Part shown: positions 32,263 to 44,669 of the stretch, piece by piece
Layout of the letters: every line of letters begins with the position of its first letter
How positions within the stretch are numbered: position 1 is the stretch's first letter
From: Agapanthus africanus
Lineage: Eukaryota; Streptophyta; Magnoliopsida; Asparagales; Amaryllidaceae
Reading direction: 5' to 3'
Length of the DNA: 64,000 nt
NCBI GenBank assembly: GCA_030015575.1
Contig: JASDDO010000026.1
Span: 187,947,739 to 188,011,738, forward strand
Notes under the pieces: model-generated
Told to the model about the DNA's origin: nothing
Database searches by the model: none
Seen by the model: the letters and a program-made list of their open reading frames with translations, nothing else
Position numbers and translations under genes: made by a program

Positions 32263-34261
32263 TGTAAGTCGATGTCGTGCACCCCACTTGTTCGCGGGGA
32301 GGCGGAAATTGCAAAAAAATGATTTTTACGGGCTTCGCAACACCGACTAGAACCAAAGATCGAACATAAACCATATCTAGCAAACTATTTGAGGTTTAAC
32401 TACTCAGATACGAAGTTATATCTCATGATACATGTCTTTCGGGTCTTCATCGCTGTCCTCCTCGGCTTTGTAGGCTCTAAGGATCGGAATGGATCGACGC
32501 AACCTCGACGGCCTCCTCGAGTCAAAGACGATCCACCCGAGAGTCTATATTCCGAGCTCCTACCTCAAATCCGAGGTAACTACGGCTTCTAGTACGCTAA
32601 ACTAGAAGTCCTAGGTTGTGTAGAGTGAGAAGATGGAGAGATTTGTCTCTTGGAACCCTAGGATTCTCAACACATGAGAGCTTTTAGGGTTTTTGATGAA
32701 GAGAAGAGGCTTGAGGAAATAAGAAAGGAGAAGAGAGCTTGAAGGACGCATGGTTGTCCTCTTTTTGATAGAATAAAGTATATTAGATCTTTTATGAGAT
32801 AAAAATCACACACAAATATCTACAACTCTTCACAAATATCTAGTGGTGACTCATGACCATGAGTCACCAAGTAGCCATGCTTAGTTCAATGCTCAAAATC
32901 CACCTCATTTCCTCCATCTAAATAATGTTTAATCCATAAAGAATAAAATTCTAATAGGTGTCCCCTTTCTAGAAGCCAATCCAGAGGAATTACGAGAATG
33001 CCCCTCTTCCGTATATACATACCCGCATCCGCATTCCGAAGAACACGAATACAAAGAGACGAAACAATCCATCAATATAATACTAGGATTCGGCTTAAAC
33101 CAAAGCCCACTAGTATTATCCGCCCGATCATCATACGTGCACAAGTATACATAAGTGATTGAAGCCCTACCGTAGAACCATACGGCCTCTACACCTTTTT
33201 CTTGATGCACGAAAACTCTCTATATGGGACTCTAAAGACTCGACACTACGCTGGCAGGGGTTTAACCACAAGCCGCAAGTGGTACTAGCTGCACGTAATG
33301 GCTACTCCGATATGTGTCGATAAGAAGGCCGATGAGCTAACTCATCCGAACTCTTACTGAGTTTGTATGTGACAATCTTTGTACAGTCCGGTCTATTCGT
33401 CTAAGAGTATCGCATATCGGGCTTAGGGGGTGGTTATCGTCGGACCCCTAATAGCGCAATAAGTCATGTCGGAGTATAGCCCAAAACACCCTGAGAAACT
33501 ACCGGAGTACATACCAGTAAATCTCGCTTGCCTTGGCCAAGGACATTGTGTAATGGCCTTCCGAACACATCGCGATATCAACCCCCAATACCGGGAGAGA
33601 CGAATCCTATCTAACCGCCACTTCCTCCAAGTGCTTCTGGACTGCACCCAACTACTACCTGTTTTCATGACTCCTTTGATCCGTGGTAGGGTAGTAATCA
33701 AAGTACAATGGGAACACACTCGAAGCAAAGTAGCAGTGTCAAGTAGACGGACTAAGCTGTACTCATGTCACCTGGGAACTGCTACCCGACGATAGGTATA
33801 ATACCCACCAACAGTTTCCGACGAGTCCTGTCTAGTGCACTCATAACCTAATGAGCACCTGCATATTATCTCCGGTACGACGTACTAATGGCTGTGGGAC
33901 AGACCATCTCCCCTACTTGGATGAGAAGCGTATACACTAGTCTACTTTGGAGTATCGATATCCCGTCTCGATAATCCTACTACTATGGACTTGTATAGGA
34001 TGTTCTTATAGACTATCCAGCCCCCACTAGTGTGACTGCCATCACAACGCTGGAATCAAGCAAAGATCCTAAGGGCTCTACCAATATGTATAAAAAATAT
34101 GCTAAAAATCACATACACATATTGAGATAGAAACAAACCAGGTAGCATACTACCATTTCGAGCAAGACTATTACTATATCCGTGTATATTCCAAGCTCCT
34201 AATAAGTGATATACAATCCAGTATGATACAATAATGGTCTCTAGGGCATATATCACTAACA
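32263..34261 (-). mobile_element. Angela 5' LTR, family III, minus strand
   Basis: On the plus strand it runs from TGTAAGTCGATGTCGTG to ATATCACTAACA (1,999 bp); on the sense strand it opens TGTTAGTGATATATGCCC. It is the same family as the solo LTR at 36808-38692. It inserted into the integrase region of a plus-strand Angela element that continues at 34262. Its own gag-pol and 3' LTR are not next to it. Confidence 0.87.
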
Positions 34262-36470
34262 GAAAGAGAATGGGATTCTCTCTCAGCTTACTCCTCCGTA
34301 TACACCATAACACAACGGTGTATCAGAGCGGAGGAATCGCGCCCTATTCGATATGGTGTGTTCTATGATGAGTACTGCTGAGTTGCCTATTTCTTTTTGG
34401 GTTTATGCGCTTGAAACAGCCGCATATCTATTGAATAGAGTTCCGACCAAATCAGTACCTACCACTCCATATGAGATATGGGAGGGGAAGATACTATGTC
34501 TTAATTATATTAAGATATGTGGTTGTCCGTATTTTGTCAAAAAGTGAAATCCGGACAAGCTCGAAAGAAGGTCAGTTCTGTGCAACTTTGTAGGATATCC
34601 CAAACATTCGCAAGGGCATATCTTCTACCACACCGAGGAGCAAAAGGAGTTTGTTGCTCAACATGACATCTTTTTAGAAAAGTAATTTCTTGTAAAAGAA
34701 ATTAGTGGTAATAAGGTAGAACTAGAAGAAGTTCCAGCAGCACAAACTGCGACAGATGATTTGATGGAATCGGAGGATCCAATAGTACCCAACGAACCCC
34801 AGCCACTCCGCAGATCTAGTAGGGTTCCTCATCCACCTGATAAATACTACGGTTTTCTCATAGACGGTAGGAGCGAGGATTGCATAATGGAAAATGATGA
34901 CCCGACTAGTTTCGAGAAGGCCATCACAAGTGGAGACTCTATGAAATGGCTAGATGCTATGCAATCTGAGATGGAATCCATGTACACCAACAAAGTATGG
35001 TCTTTGGAAGTTGCTCCTGAAGGGGTAAAACCCATCGGGAGCAAGTGGATCTTCAAGAAGAAGATTGGTGTAGATGGAAAAGTTGACACTTTCAAAGCTA
35101 GACTTGTAGCAAAAGGTTTTCATCAACGACCTGGTGTCGACTATAATGAAACATTTTCTCTAGTCGCTATGCTTAAGTCCCTCAGGATCCTACTTGCCAT
35201 TGCTGCATACCATGACTACGAAATCTGGAAAATGTACTTCAAGACCGCTTTTCTAATTGGTGATTTAGAAGAGAGCGTGTATATGACATAGCCAGAGGGC
35301 TTCGTAGACAATGGGAACAGCGGAAAGGTGTGCAAGCTGCTTAAATCCATCTATGGATTAAAGCAAGCATCGCGAAGCTGGAACATTTATTTTGATGACG
35401 CTATCAAAGAGTTTGACTTCGTAAAAAATGTAGATAAGCCTTGTATATACAAGAAGGTTGCAGAGAGTAAGGTTATCTTCCTCGTATTGTACGTAGATGA
35501 CACACTCTTGATAAGAAACGATGTTCCTAAGCTACACTCGGTCAAGCTCTTCTTATCACACAAGTTCTCCATGAAGGGTCTTGGTGATACCTCCTACATC
35601 TTAGGGATTAAGATCTATAAAGGTAGATCTAAAAGGTTATTGGGATTGTCCCAATCCAGGTACATAGACACCATACTAAAGTGGTTTAGCATAAAAGATT
35701 CCAAGAGCGGTAATTTACCTGTTTGCTCAGGAATCACTCTATTCAAAGAGATGTCTCCTAAGTCTGATTTGGAGAGAGCTCGCATCCAAGGGATACCATA
35801 TGATTCGGCGGTAGGCTCTATCATGTATGCGATGTTATGTACCAGACCGGATGTAGCTTACTCACTAGGTGTAGTGAGCAGGTATCAATCTAATCCTGGG
35901 GAACAACACTGGACTGCTGTGAAGAACATTCTTAAATACTTGAGAAGGACTAAAGAAATGTTCTTGGTGTATGGTAACGGTGAACTCCAGGTAGAGTCTT
36001 TTACCGATTCGAGATTCCAGAGTGATAAGGACGACAGTAAGTCGGTCTCAGGTTTTGTCTTCACCCTCAACGGAGGGCCAGTGTATTAGAAGAGTTCCAT
36101 GCAAGACACCGTAGCAGACTTGACGATGGAGGGTGAATATATCGCTGCCAATGATGCCGCCAAAGAGGCTGTCTGGATGAAGAAGTTCATTGCTGAACTT
36201 GGTGTCGTTCCATCCATTGAGCATCCAATACCTGTGTATTGTGATAACAATAGAGCTGTGGCTTTGGCCAAGAAAGGTCTCATCAACGATCCAGACATAT
36301 TCTTAGGCGGTATCACCAGATCCGGGAGATAGTTGATCAATGGGAGATCGAGGTCAGGATAGTTGACACGAAGGACAACATAGTGGATCCACTCACGAAG
36401 ACCCTCCCCCAGACGCAGTTTGAGAGACTTTTTGGGATGTTGAATATGAGATACGAACACATGGCCTTAG
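34262..36470 (+). pseudogene. Angela integrase-RT-RNase H, 5' part missing
   Basis: The fragment begins in the integrase core's C-terminal side. MMSTAELPISFW and NRVPTKSVPTTPYEIW are readable at 34365-34490; TAG-, TGA- or indel-broken segments follow. From 34761 the linker and RT are open (KWLDAMQSEMESMYTNK), then a TAG at 35289-35291 replaces Gln in the usual QPEGF. RT continues with YVDD near 35494 and GLSQSRYIDTIL; a second TAG at 36087-36089 replaces Trp in the usual VCWKSS. RNase H shows MEGEYIA and YCDNN, then loses frame near 36290. Gag, protease and the N-terminal part of integrase are absent because the family III LTR at 34261 cuts them off. Confidence 0.9.
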
Positions 36471-36484
36471 TGCAAATGGGAGAT
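36471..36484 (+). other. Polypurine tract
   Basis: TGCAAATGGGAGAT stands directly before the LTR start TGTTAGG at 36485, one base different from the other tracts. Confidence 0.82.
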
Positions 36485-36802
36485 TGTTAGGAATTTGTAT
36501 GCCCTAGAGGCCATTATTGTACATTGATGTATATTATAGTGGAGGCTTGGACATATATATAAAGGAATTTCTTGTTCGACATGATAGTATGCTATCTGGT
36601 TACTTTTTATCTTAACATGTGAACTGGTATTATTATACTGTCTTTCTCTTACATGTTGATAAAGCTCTTAGGATGTATCTTGACTACCACTAATATGATG
36701 GAGACCATACTGCCAGGACTTGTGTAGCCTAAAGGCACATCATTTAATTGTTCCTAGTCGAGGGAATATCGAGTCAGGGCATCAATATTCCAGAGTAGAC
36801 TA

Positions 36803-36807
36803 GTGTG
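36803..36807. repeat. Target site duplication GTGTG, left copy
   Basis: GTGTG stands immediately before the solo LTR and again at 38693-38697 immediately after it. Confidence 0.92.
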
Positions 36808-38692
36808 TGTTAGTGTATATGCCCTAAAGGCCATTATTGTATCATACTAGTTTGTATATTATTTAATGGAAGCTTGGGATATTCACATGTATATAACAGT
36901 CTTGCTAAACATGGTAGTATGCTACTTGGTTTTCTATCTTAATATGTGAGTATACGTATTGATAGAGCTCTTAGGATCTTGCTTGACTACCAGCGTTGTG
37001 ATGGCAGTCACACTAGTGGAGGCTGGGTAGTCTACAAGCACATCCTTATTCAGGTCCTTAGTCATAGGATTATCGAGACAGGGCATCGATACACCGGAGT
37101 AGACTAGTGTGTACGCTTCTCATCCCAGTTGGGGAGATGGTCTATCCCACAGCCGTCAGTACGTCGTACTGGAGATAGTATGCAGGTGCTCGTTAGGTTA
37201 CGGGTACACCAGACAGGACTCACAGGGAACTGTTGGTTGGTTTTATACCAGTCATCATTTAACAGTTCCCAGGTGACATGAGTACAGCATAGTCCGCAGA
37301 CACTGCTACTTCGCCTCGAGTGTGTCCCACTGTTCTTAGATTGCTACCCTATCACGGCTCAAAGGAGTCATGCAAACAGGTAGCAGTTGGGTGCAGTCCC
37401 GAGCACTTGGAGGCAGTAGCGGTTAGAAAGGATTCGTCTCTCCCGGTATTGGGAGTTGATATTGCGCTGTGTCAGAGAGCCATTATGCAAATTCCCTGGC
37501 AAGGGCAAGCAAGATTTGCTGGTAGGTTCCAGTAGTTTCTCAGGGTGTAACGGGCTTCACTCCGACACGACTTATACCGCTATTAGGGGACTGACGCTTG
37601 CTTCCCCCTAGGCCCGATATGCGATAGTCTTAGATGAACAGACCGGACTGTACGGAGATTGTCGCATCAGACTCAGTAGGAGTTTGGATGGGTTTCCTAA
37701 TCGGCCTTCTTATCGACATCTACCTGGGGACCGTTACGTATAGCTAGTGCCGCTTGCGGTCTGTGGTTAAACCCACTGCTAGCGTAGTAGTCGAGTGTCT
37801 AGAGTCCCACACAGAGAGTTTCCCTACTCCAAGCGAAACGATATAGAGGTCGTATGGTTTTACGACAAGGGTTCAGACGCATACGTGTGTTTACGCACGT
37901 ATGACATCCGGACAGTTTTTACTAGCCGGCTTTAGTTTAAGCCAGTTTCTAGTATCCGGTTATTGGATTTATACAGTCTAAAGTTTTTCCGTGTTTTCAC
38001 GGATAGGAGGGGCGTTCTCGTAATTACGCGAGAAGATTCTAGAAGATTGGTGACTTGGTGGTTAAGGTGGCATATGCATTAAATGAGATTATTGAGTCAT
38101 TTGAGTGATTCATCCATGTCGTTAATGCATCATAAATGCTTAATGACGCATGGAGATGAATCACCCTTTTATATTTATGGAGCATGGTTGTTAAATCATT
38201 TATTTGATTTATCTTGATATTGTTTATGCTTCATATATATTATGATAGATCATTATCTCATCTCATTCTCTTGCTCACTTTCTCTCTCCTTAAGCTCTCT
38301 CTCTTCAAACCCTAATCCTCCCCTCTCATGTGTTGAGACCAAGAATTAGAATAGACTACTTAATCCTTAACCATTCTCTATATCACCTAGGTTACTTAGA
38401 TTAGCGATTTAAGAAACCTAGTTACCTCAAGTTAGAGGTGAAACTTGAAGTTAAGCTCTCGGGTGGATCATCTACTACATAGAGAAGGCCGGAGAGGACG
38501 TAGAGAACGGAAAGACGAAGGACACGGTTCTTTAAGTATAATCACTTATCATAGTAGTTAACTATTCTATGGTTTCTTGTTAGTTATAGTTTAGCAAAGA
38601 TTCTCAGTTAGTCGATGTTTACGCCTAAAACAAGATCGTTTTTCATTATTCCACCTCCCCGCAAGTCGTGGGGTGTTGTACATCGACTTACA
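36808..38692 (+). mobile_element. Solo Angela LTR, family III
   Basis: A complete LTR of 1,885 bp opens TGTTAGTGTATATGCCC and ends ATCGACTTACA. It matches the complement of 32263-34261 and is flanked by a perfect 5-bp duplication. There is no internal region, so it is the product of recombination between two LTRs of one element. The open frame at 37320-37535 is chance. Confidence 0.93.
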
Positions 38693-38697
38693 GTGTG
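38693..38697. repeat. Target site duplication GTGTG, right copy
   Basis: This pairs with 36803-36807 on the other side of the solo LTR. Confidence 0.92.
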
Positions 38698-39958
38698 TAC
38701 GTTTCTTGACCCTATATAAGGCGATGGTTGGTCCCATAGCCATTGGTGTTTGACATCAAAGACTGTACACAGACGCTCATTGGAGAATGGGTACATCGAA
38801 CAAGACTTGCCGAGGACTCCTAATTTGTAGTATACCTATCGTCAGATAGCAGTCCTCTGGTGACACTGGTACAGGTTAGTCTGTAGACCCGAGATCGTCA
38901 TAGAGTCTTGTGTGCCTCCCACTGTGCTTTGATTTCCTCCCTACCACGTCTCAAAGGAGTTATGCAAACAGATGGATTTTGGGTACAGTCCCGAGTCATA
39001 TGGAGGCAATGAGCGATAGGAGGGGTTTCGTCTCTCCCAGTATTGGGGGTTGATGTTGCGCTATGCTCGATTGGCTATAACTGGAAGTCCCTGGGCAGGG
39101 TTGCTGCTGAGAATTACTGATAAAAGTTATCAGTAGTTTATCGAAACGTTATAGGCCAGACATCGGCATGACTTATCACGTTACTGGATTTGACGATTTC
39201 CACCCCTAGACATGATATGCGACATAACAGACGAAGAGACCGGACTGTACGGTAAATGTTACTGATAGGCTTCATGGAGAGTATGGACAAGCTTGCTTGT
39301 TGATCTTCATATCGCTCAATACCTGGGTAGCCGTTACATCCAGCTAGTACCGCTGACGACTTGTAGGTGACAGATGTGATCATCACCTACTGCTGGCGTA
39401 TTGACGAGTCTTTAGAGTCTTACATAGAAGTTTCATGGTTTAAGGGAAACGAAGTAAGGCACATATGTGATATGTGCAGGGGGCCTGATTAAATATGTGT
39501 ATGTGATACCGTATTCTAATATGGCAGTTATTTGATATCGGTTAGGTTATATGTGATATAACCAGATTATCGAATCAAGTGTTGATTTGATAATGTGATA
39601 TATAAATAAATGATATTAGTCGGTTATATGTGATATAACCGGATTATTAAATCAATTGTTGATTTAATAATATGATATATATTATATTTGATATAATTAT
39701 ATCTTAACCAATCTTATTAGCTCACTAATTATTCCTCATTATATATATTAATATATATGATATATATATTATATGAAGCATGAAATGGATTTTCTATTTT
39801 TTAGAAAATAGAAAATGAGGTGTATTATGTGGAGATATTTGTGGAATGGGCAGGCATGGGCTTATCATTTGTTTAATACTCTTGACACACTATTCAAGCA
39901 TGGTTGCAATTTCTTATTACAATTTATTCCATGCTTTAATAAGTGAGGTCAAGGGGGT

Positions 39959-40324
39959 TGAAAGTCGACCTTAGCACCACCATGAGGTTCTAGAGGCATC
40001 AAGCATGCCAAATTTTAATTTTATTAGGTGTTAAGTTAAACTAACAAGATCTTTACTAGATTATTAGGGTTTGCCTTCGATGATGTGATGAACTAAAGAG
40101 AAGAAAAGAACATACAACCATTGTAGTTCGAGTCCTTCTCTTCAATAGCTCCAGGTTATGGTCCACGCGACTCCACTAGGCTCCTTTTCAAGATGAAAGA
40201 ACCTCCTTCATAATCTTCGCGCCAAAGACAATCCACCCGAAGTCCACAAGCTCAAGCTAACCCTTCACTAATCTCATTAGTGAAGGCAACACTCCACATC
40301 AAATAGCTAATCTAATGTGTGATG
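39959..40324 (-). mobile_element. Inverted Angela LTR fragment (U5 end)
   Basis: On the plus strand it opens TGAAAGTCGACC and then follows, in the same order, the start of the minus-strand LTR at 13231 (GGCATCAA.CATGCC, ATTATTAGGGTTTG-like, CTCCACTAGGCTC). It is the 3' end of a minus-strand LTR, cut at 40324 by the insertion of the plus-strand LTR at 40325; the rest should lie beyond that LTR, outside the window. Confidence 0.7.
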
Positions 40325-40672
40325 TGTTAGTTATATGTATGCCCTAGAGGCCATTATTATACATGTGATGTATATTATAGTGGATGCTTGGACATATATA
40401 GGGAGGACTTTCTTGCTCGACATGATAGTATGCTATCTGGTTGCTCTTTATCTTAACATGTACACTTAATGTCTCTATTACATGTTGATAAAGCTTCTTA
40501 GAATGAGTACTTGACTACCAGGATTATGATGCAGATCATACTAGTGGGGAAGAGGTAGTCGGTAAGTAAATCCTTTAAATGTTCCTAGTCGTGGGAGTAT
40601 CAAGACGGGGCATCGATATTCCAGAGTAGACTAGCGTATAAGCTTCTTGACCCATATGATGGGCGATGGATG
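40325..40672 (+). mobile_element. Angela LTR, family II, left part
   Basis: The LTR opens TGTTAGTTATATGTATGCCC and follows the same sequence as 63317-64000. It is interrupted after GGGCGATGGATG by the complete family I element and resumes at 50034. The junction is proved by the uninterrupted reading GGGCGATGGATGATCCCAC near 63665. Confidence 0.88.
40668..40672. repeat. Target site duplication GGATG, left copy
   Basis: GGATG stands immediately before TGTTGGATAT at 40673 and again at 50029-50033, directly after the LTR end CCCAACA. Confidence 0.93.
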
Positions 40673-42653
40673 TGTTGGATATAGTGCCTTCGAAGTCAAT
40701 TATTGGATCACGGGTACGCGATTGCAATGATTAAGGGAGGACCTATACCAGTAGGACAGTCTTACTCGAGATGATAGTATGCTATCTGGATTGTCTTTAT
40801 CATCATGTACATGTTGATAGAGCCCATAGGATTCTTACTTGACAGCCAGCAGTATGATGGCGATCATATACATGGGAGCTGGGGTCTATAAGAAAATCCT
40901 TAATGTGTCCCTAGTCGTGGGAGTTTCGAGACTGGGCATCGATACTCCAGATTAGACTAGTGTATACAGTTCGAGACCCCGACGAGCGGCGGTGGCCGGT
41001 CTCACAAGCCACTGTTGTCAGTTAGTTCACCTAAGATTTATACAGGTGCTCATTCGGTTATGAGTACACCGGACAGGACTTGCCGGGAACCTGCTAGTTG
41101 GTATTAAACTTATTGTCAGATAGCAGTTCGCAGGTGACATGTGTACAGGTTAGTCTGTCGACCTGAGATCGTCATTTGTCTCGTGTGAGTTCCCACTGTG
41201 CATTGATTACTACCTTACCACGGCTCAAAGGAGTCGTGCAAACAGGTTTTAGTTGGGTACAGTCCCAAGCTACATGGAGGCAGGGAGCGGATCGTCGGGG
41301 ATTCTCCTCTCCCGATATTGGAGGTTGATGTCGCGCAGTGCATGGGTGGCCATCACCAGAAAACCTTGGCCAAGGTAGTCGAGAATTACCGATCTAGGAT
41401 CGGTAGTTTCTCGAATTATCGCGTTAGTAGGGGTCTGACTTTATCCACCCCCTAGACTCAATATGCGATACTCTTAGACGAACAGACCAGACTGTACGGA
41501 TATTGTCACTGTCAGGCTCAGTTGGGTTTCAGGATGAGTTCGCTCGCCAGCTTCCCTTTCGTTCAATACACAGGCAACCGTTACGTACAGCGAGTAACTC
41601 AGACGTGCTTGTGGTTATACCCAGTGCCAGTGTATTGATGAGTCATTAGAGTCCCCTACAAAAGTTTCCCAAGTTCGGGCGAAACGTTGTAGAGGCCATA
41701 TGGTTTTATGGCAGGGTTCGAACATACACGTGCACTTGTGCACGTGTCATGGTTCGGACAGATAATACTAGCGGGCTTTGGTTTAAGCCGGATCCTAGTA
41801 TTATATTGTGTAGGAATATTTTTTGTCTCATTGCATTTGTATTCGGTGGGAATACCAATGCGGGTATGTATATACAATTGTGGGGTAATCCTGTAATTCA
41901 TTACGGAATTATTTTTGAAGTTGCCAAATTTCTTTTCTCAGATTAAACTTTTAGTTTAAAGTTTAATTAAGTTGAAATTGTGGGTAATGTTTTATCTTGC
42001 ATAAATTATTTTTATTTGGTGATGGGCATTTTTTAATTGGGGGCTGCCAATTTTCGAATTGCATAGGGTGAGGTGGCATGGTTTTCTTTTTCCTTGGCAT
42101 GGGAAGCATGTGTCCTTGGCATGGTGTTGTCATCTGCATTAATTGGCTTTTGGAGTGTGTGAAGATTTTTTGGTGTAAGTTTTTTTATAAAAGATAGGTG
42201 TGCTGTGGATGTGAGGGTATTAATTTTATCACATCATCATTTTTTTCATTCTGGCAATCCCCAGAAAGCAAGAGCACAAAATGCTTCATGGCCGAACCCC
42301 CCTGGTTTTTTCCTACTTGCAAATTTCTAAATGCTCACATTTCTCATTCTCACCAATTGGCAACTTCATTTACCTTCGCCCGATTCATCGGGTGCCTTGA
42401 GACAAACTATTCTACACTCTCTCTATATCAATCTTGGACATGTCGGCTAGCAAACTTCATGTTCGAGTTGCTTCAGTTTGAAGCGGAAGCCCGTATAAAG
42501 ATTCGTTGACGTGGTGCCACTTTGATGAGGAGACCGGCGAGCGGATTTCATCGGGGCAGCCGCTACAAACTAGGGGAGGGGATTGAAGACCGAAGAACAC
42601 GGATCGATCGGTATAATCCTTAAACTCTTTTTATAGTTAGCTAGTTCAAAATT
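40673..42653 (+). mobile_element. Angela 5' LTR, family I, end missing
   Basis: It matches the 3' LTR from TGTTGGATATAGTGCC to about 42653 (TAGCTAGTT), after which the last 115 or so bases of the LTR and a primer site cannot be recognised. It also lacks about 36 bases near 41416 that the 3' LTR has (around 48655-48690). Confidence 0.85.
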
Positions 42654-43862
42654 CTTGCTGGAAAATTTTTCTTCATCCCAATAATATTAGTTTTGTGGTA
42701 TTGTTTGTTTAACCCAGTTTGGTTTTCGTTTCATCTAGTTGTTTGGGGCTTTTCGGGCTTATTTCGAATTTGATATTTTCTAACATTGTCTAAAGTTTGC
42801 AGTGCATTACATTTCTATCTGTGACCGTGAATGTCATTTGATTGGTAAATCTTGTCTAATCGCTATAGCCTTTTTAGACGAATTTGTGAACGTGACATTC
42901 ACGTTGATGTTCTGTGTTGTGCTGTGATGTTACGGAGTTGTCGTGGTGGATAGCTTGGATGCAATGGTAGTGCAGTTTGGATTTATTTGTACATTTGATA
43001 TTGCGGGGAAAGCGTCCGACATGTGGACTGCCGTCACTGCCTGTTTGTATATTATTCTTTTGGGGCACGACCGGGTTGAGGTCGATGTACCCGTTGTATA
43101 TATTTTCTTTTCTGTACTAGGATTACCCCGCGGTGGGGTACACGGATAGCCGGGTTCTAGAGGGCAACGGGCCCGCATCTCATGGCGTTCAGACGGAGGG
43201 GGCTTCACTCTAGAATTGGAAGGCTATTCGCCGCACTCATAGGGGGTATAGGTTGACCCAAGGAGGGGTGCTCAAGTTACCGGATTCCGTGAAGTGCTTG
43301 GTGGTCCATTCACATTGCTGAAGGGGGCTGCCTCGCTTTAGGTTTTGGCGGATAACTTGCCGCACTCGTAGGGGTCTAGGTTTTCATTGCACAGGCTATC
43401 CACACGACCAGGGGAACGTCGGGTTTCATTTGCGGCTCAAAGGAAACCCAGGGCTCCCCTATTATCTGTATTGATTCTGTTATGCTTATTACTTTTCTAT
43501 GATGTTGCATTTATCATGCCTGGAGCGATTATTATATATTGATATATATATACTAGTAGATGTTGTATATGTTTTGCACCCGTGCTGGTCCAGTCCCCGC
43601 TATGTCATTAGTTATGTAACCTAACGGGTGATGACGGGACCCAATGGCGAATGAGGATGGCATATACGTACAATATATTTTCGTTCTTTTCTGGTGTGAT
43701 CAATTGATGGGACTGCGTTGATTCGGATCAATGCAAGGATAAAACAAACCTATAAATGATGTTGTTGGAACCAAGTTTTTTAAAACTGACATTACAGACG
43801 TACGCTTTTACTTTGCACAGTGGTATTCGGTTATGAATATCCAGCACCTCATTCGACGAGGC

Positions 43863-44037
43863 AAGGGCCGAGATCCCTTCATCGGGAGTGACCCCTTGGG
43901 CAGAAGTTTGCGTCAACGTAATAACTTTATTATAGATGATTACTTTTTTCTTTGCATCGTGGTATTCAGTTTGGAATATCCTGCAACTCATTCTACGGGG
44001 AAAGAACCGATATCCCTTCACAGGGAGTGACCTCTTT
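43863..44037 (+). promoter_or_regulatory. Two tandem leader stem-loops (type 1)
   Basis: The copies at 43863-43897 and 44001-44037 have outer stems AAGGG/CCCUU and AAAGA/UCUUU and an inner stem UCCC/GGGA. The unpaired parts CCGA.AU and UGACC are kept. Compared with the pair at 19546-19727 the outer stem changes on both sides together. Confidence 0.62.
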
Positions 44038-44177
44038 TGCAAAAGTTTTCGCCACTATACTTTTGTAAAACCACTTGGATTCCTTCAACGATATCAAGTT
44101 CATTACGTTAAGGGTTTTTCTCCAAAAACCAGCCGTAGCCCTCCGTCATTTCAGATTAGTATTGCTTAGTATTCGTG

Positions 44178-44398
44178 CTACGTTTGTCGTTGCTATTCGC
44201 CGAGGTGTAGTGTGCGGTAGCATTGTAATACTTTTCTGTTACATGGATATGTGGATTGGTTAGGACATTCGTACGACTTTGTTGATTATTCGTCAAGGGT
44301 CATGCGGGTGGGTTTATCGCAATCAAGATAATGACGGGTTGAACTTGACTAGGACCTTTTGATTTGATGATTATTCGTCAAGGTCACTTCGGTCCTAG
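44178..44398 (+). promoter_or_regulatory. Three tandem leader stem-loops (type 2)
   Basis: Copies lie at 44178-44210, 44270-44306 and 44349-44398. Outer stems are CUACG/UGUAG, CGUACGAC/GUCAUGCG with one mismatch, and a perfect CUAGGACC/GGUCCUAG. The tip reads TTGATTATTCGTCAAGG in the last two copies, where UUGAU/GUCAA can pair; in the first copy the tip is more diverged. Confidence 0.65.
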
Positions 44399-44669
44399 GG
44401 GTAAAAATCACATCGGGAGTTTCAAACATACAGGAAACTTGCCAGGATTGCGCATACCTTCTGGAGTGTGGTGACTTGAGTGGCTTCCATCAAGTTATCA
44501 TGCGATGATAATTGGATCCCTATTCCTACCGATGAGTTATTTTACTCCTCGAGTGATTCCGACCAATTCTTCTTTTAGGTTTAAAGGAGAATTCGAGGAT
44601 ACAGTGGGAGACATTCAGATTAGAGTGCACGCAGAGTGTTTCTTTTCTCTCTCTCTTTGACTACGACCA

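Larger units (their letters stand above)
36485..39958 (+). mobile_element. Angela 3' LTR, family II, interrupted by a solo LTR
   Basis: LTR sequence occupies 36485-36807 and 38698-39958, separated by the solo LTR. The uninterrupted reading across the insertion, GAGTAGACTAGTGTGTACG, is found in other LTRs of the family. The LTR does not reach a CA end: at 39959 an inverted LTR piece begins. Sequence around 39540-39700 repeats the motif GGTTATATGTGATATAACC several times. Confidence 0.83.
42654..44669 (+). other. Angela leader, family I
   Basis: A 2.0-kb non-coding leader. Near 43205-43390 two blocks share GCCGCACTC.TAGGGG. A small GC-rich hairpin TACCCC/GGGGTA lies at 43124-43140. Paired type 1 stem-loops, three type 2 stem-loops and the block GGGGTAAAAATCACATCGGG (44398-44417) follow in the same order as in the minus-strand leaders. 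The leader ends in a CT-rich stretch before an ATG at 44670 that aligns with the gag start of the element at 18752 but is followed within a few codons by a stop. Confidence 0.78.

Noticed and set aside
33423..33795. Overlapping 101- and 109-codon frames on both strands
   Set aside because: They lie wholly inside an Angela LTR, and the corresponding region of the solo LTR at 36808-38692 has different, broken frames.
42697..42709. TGGTATTGTTTG as a primer binding site of the family I element
   Set aside because: Only the first six bases match the Met primer site and no LTR end with CA precedes it.
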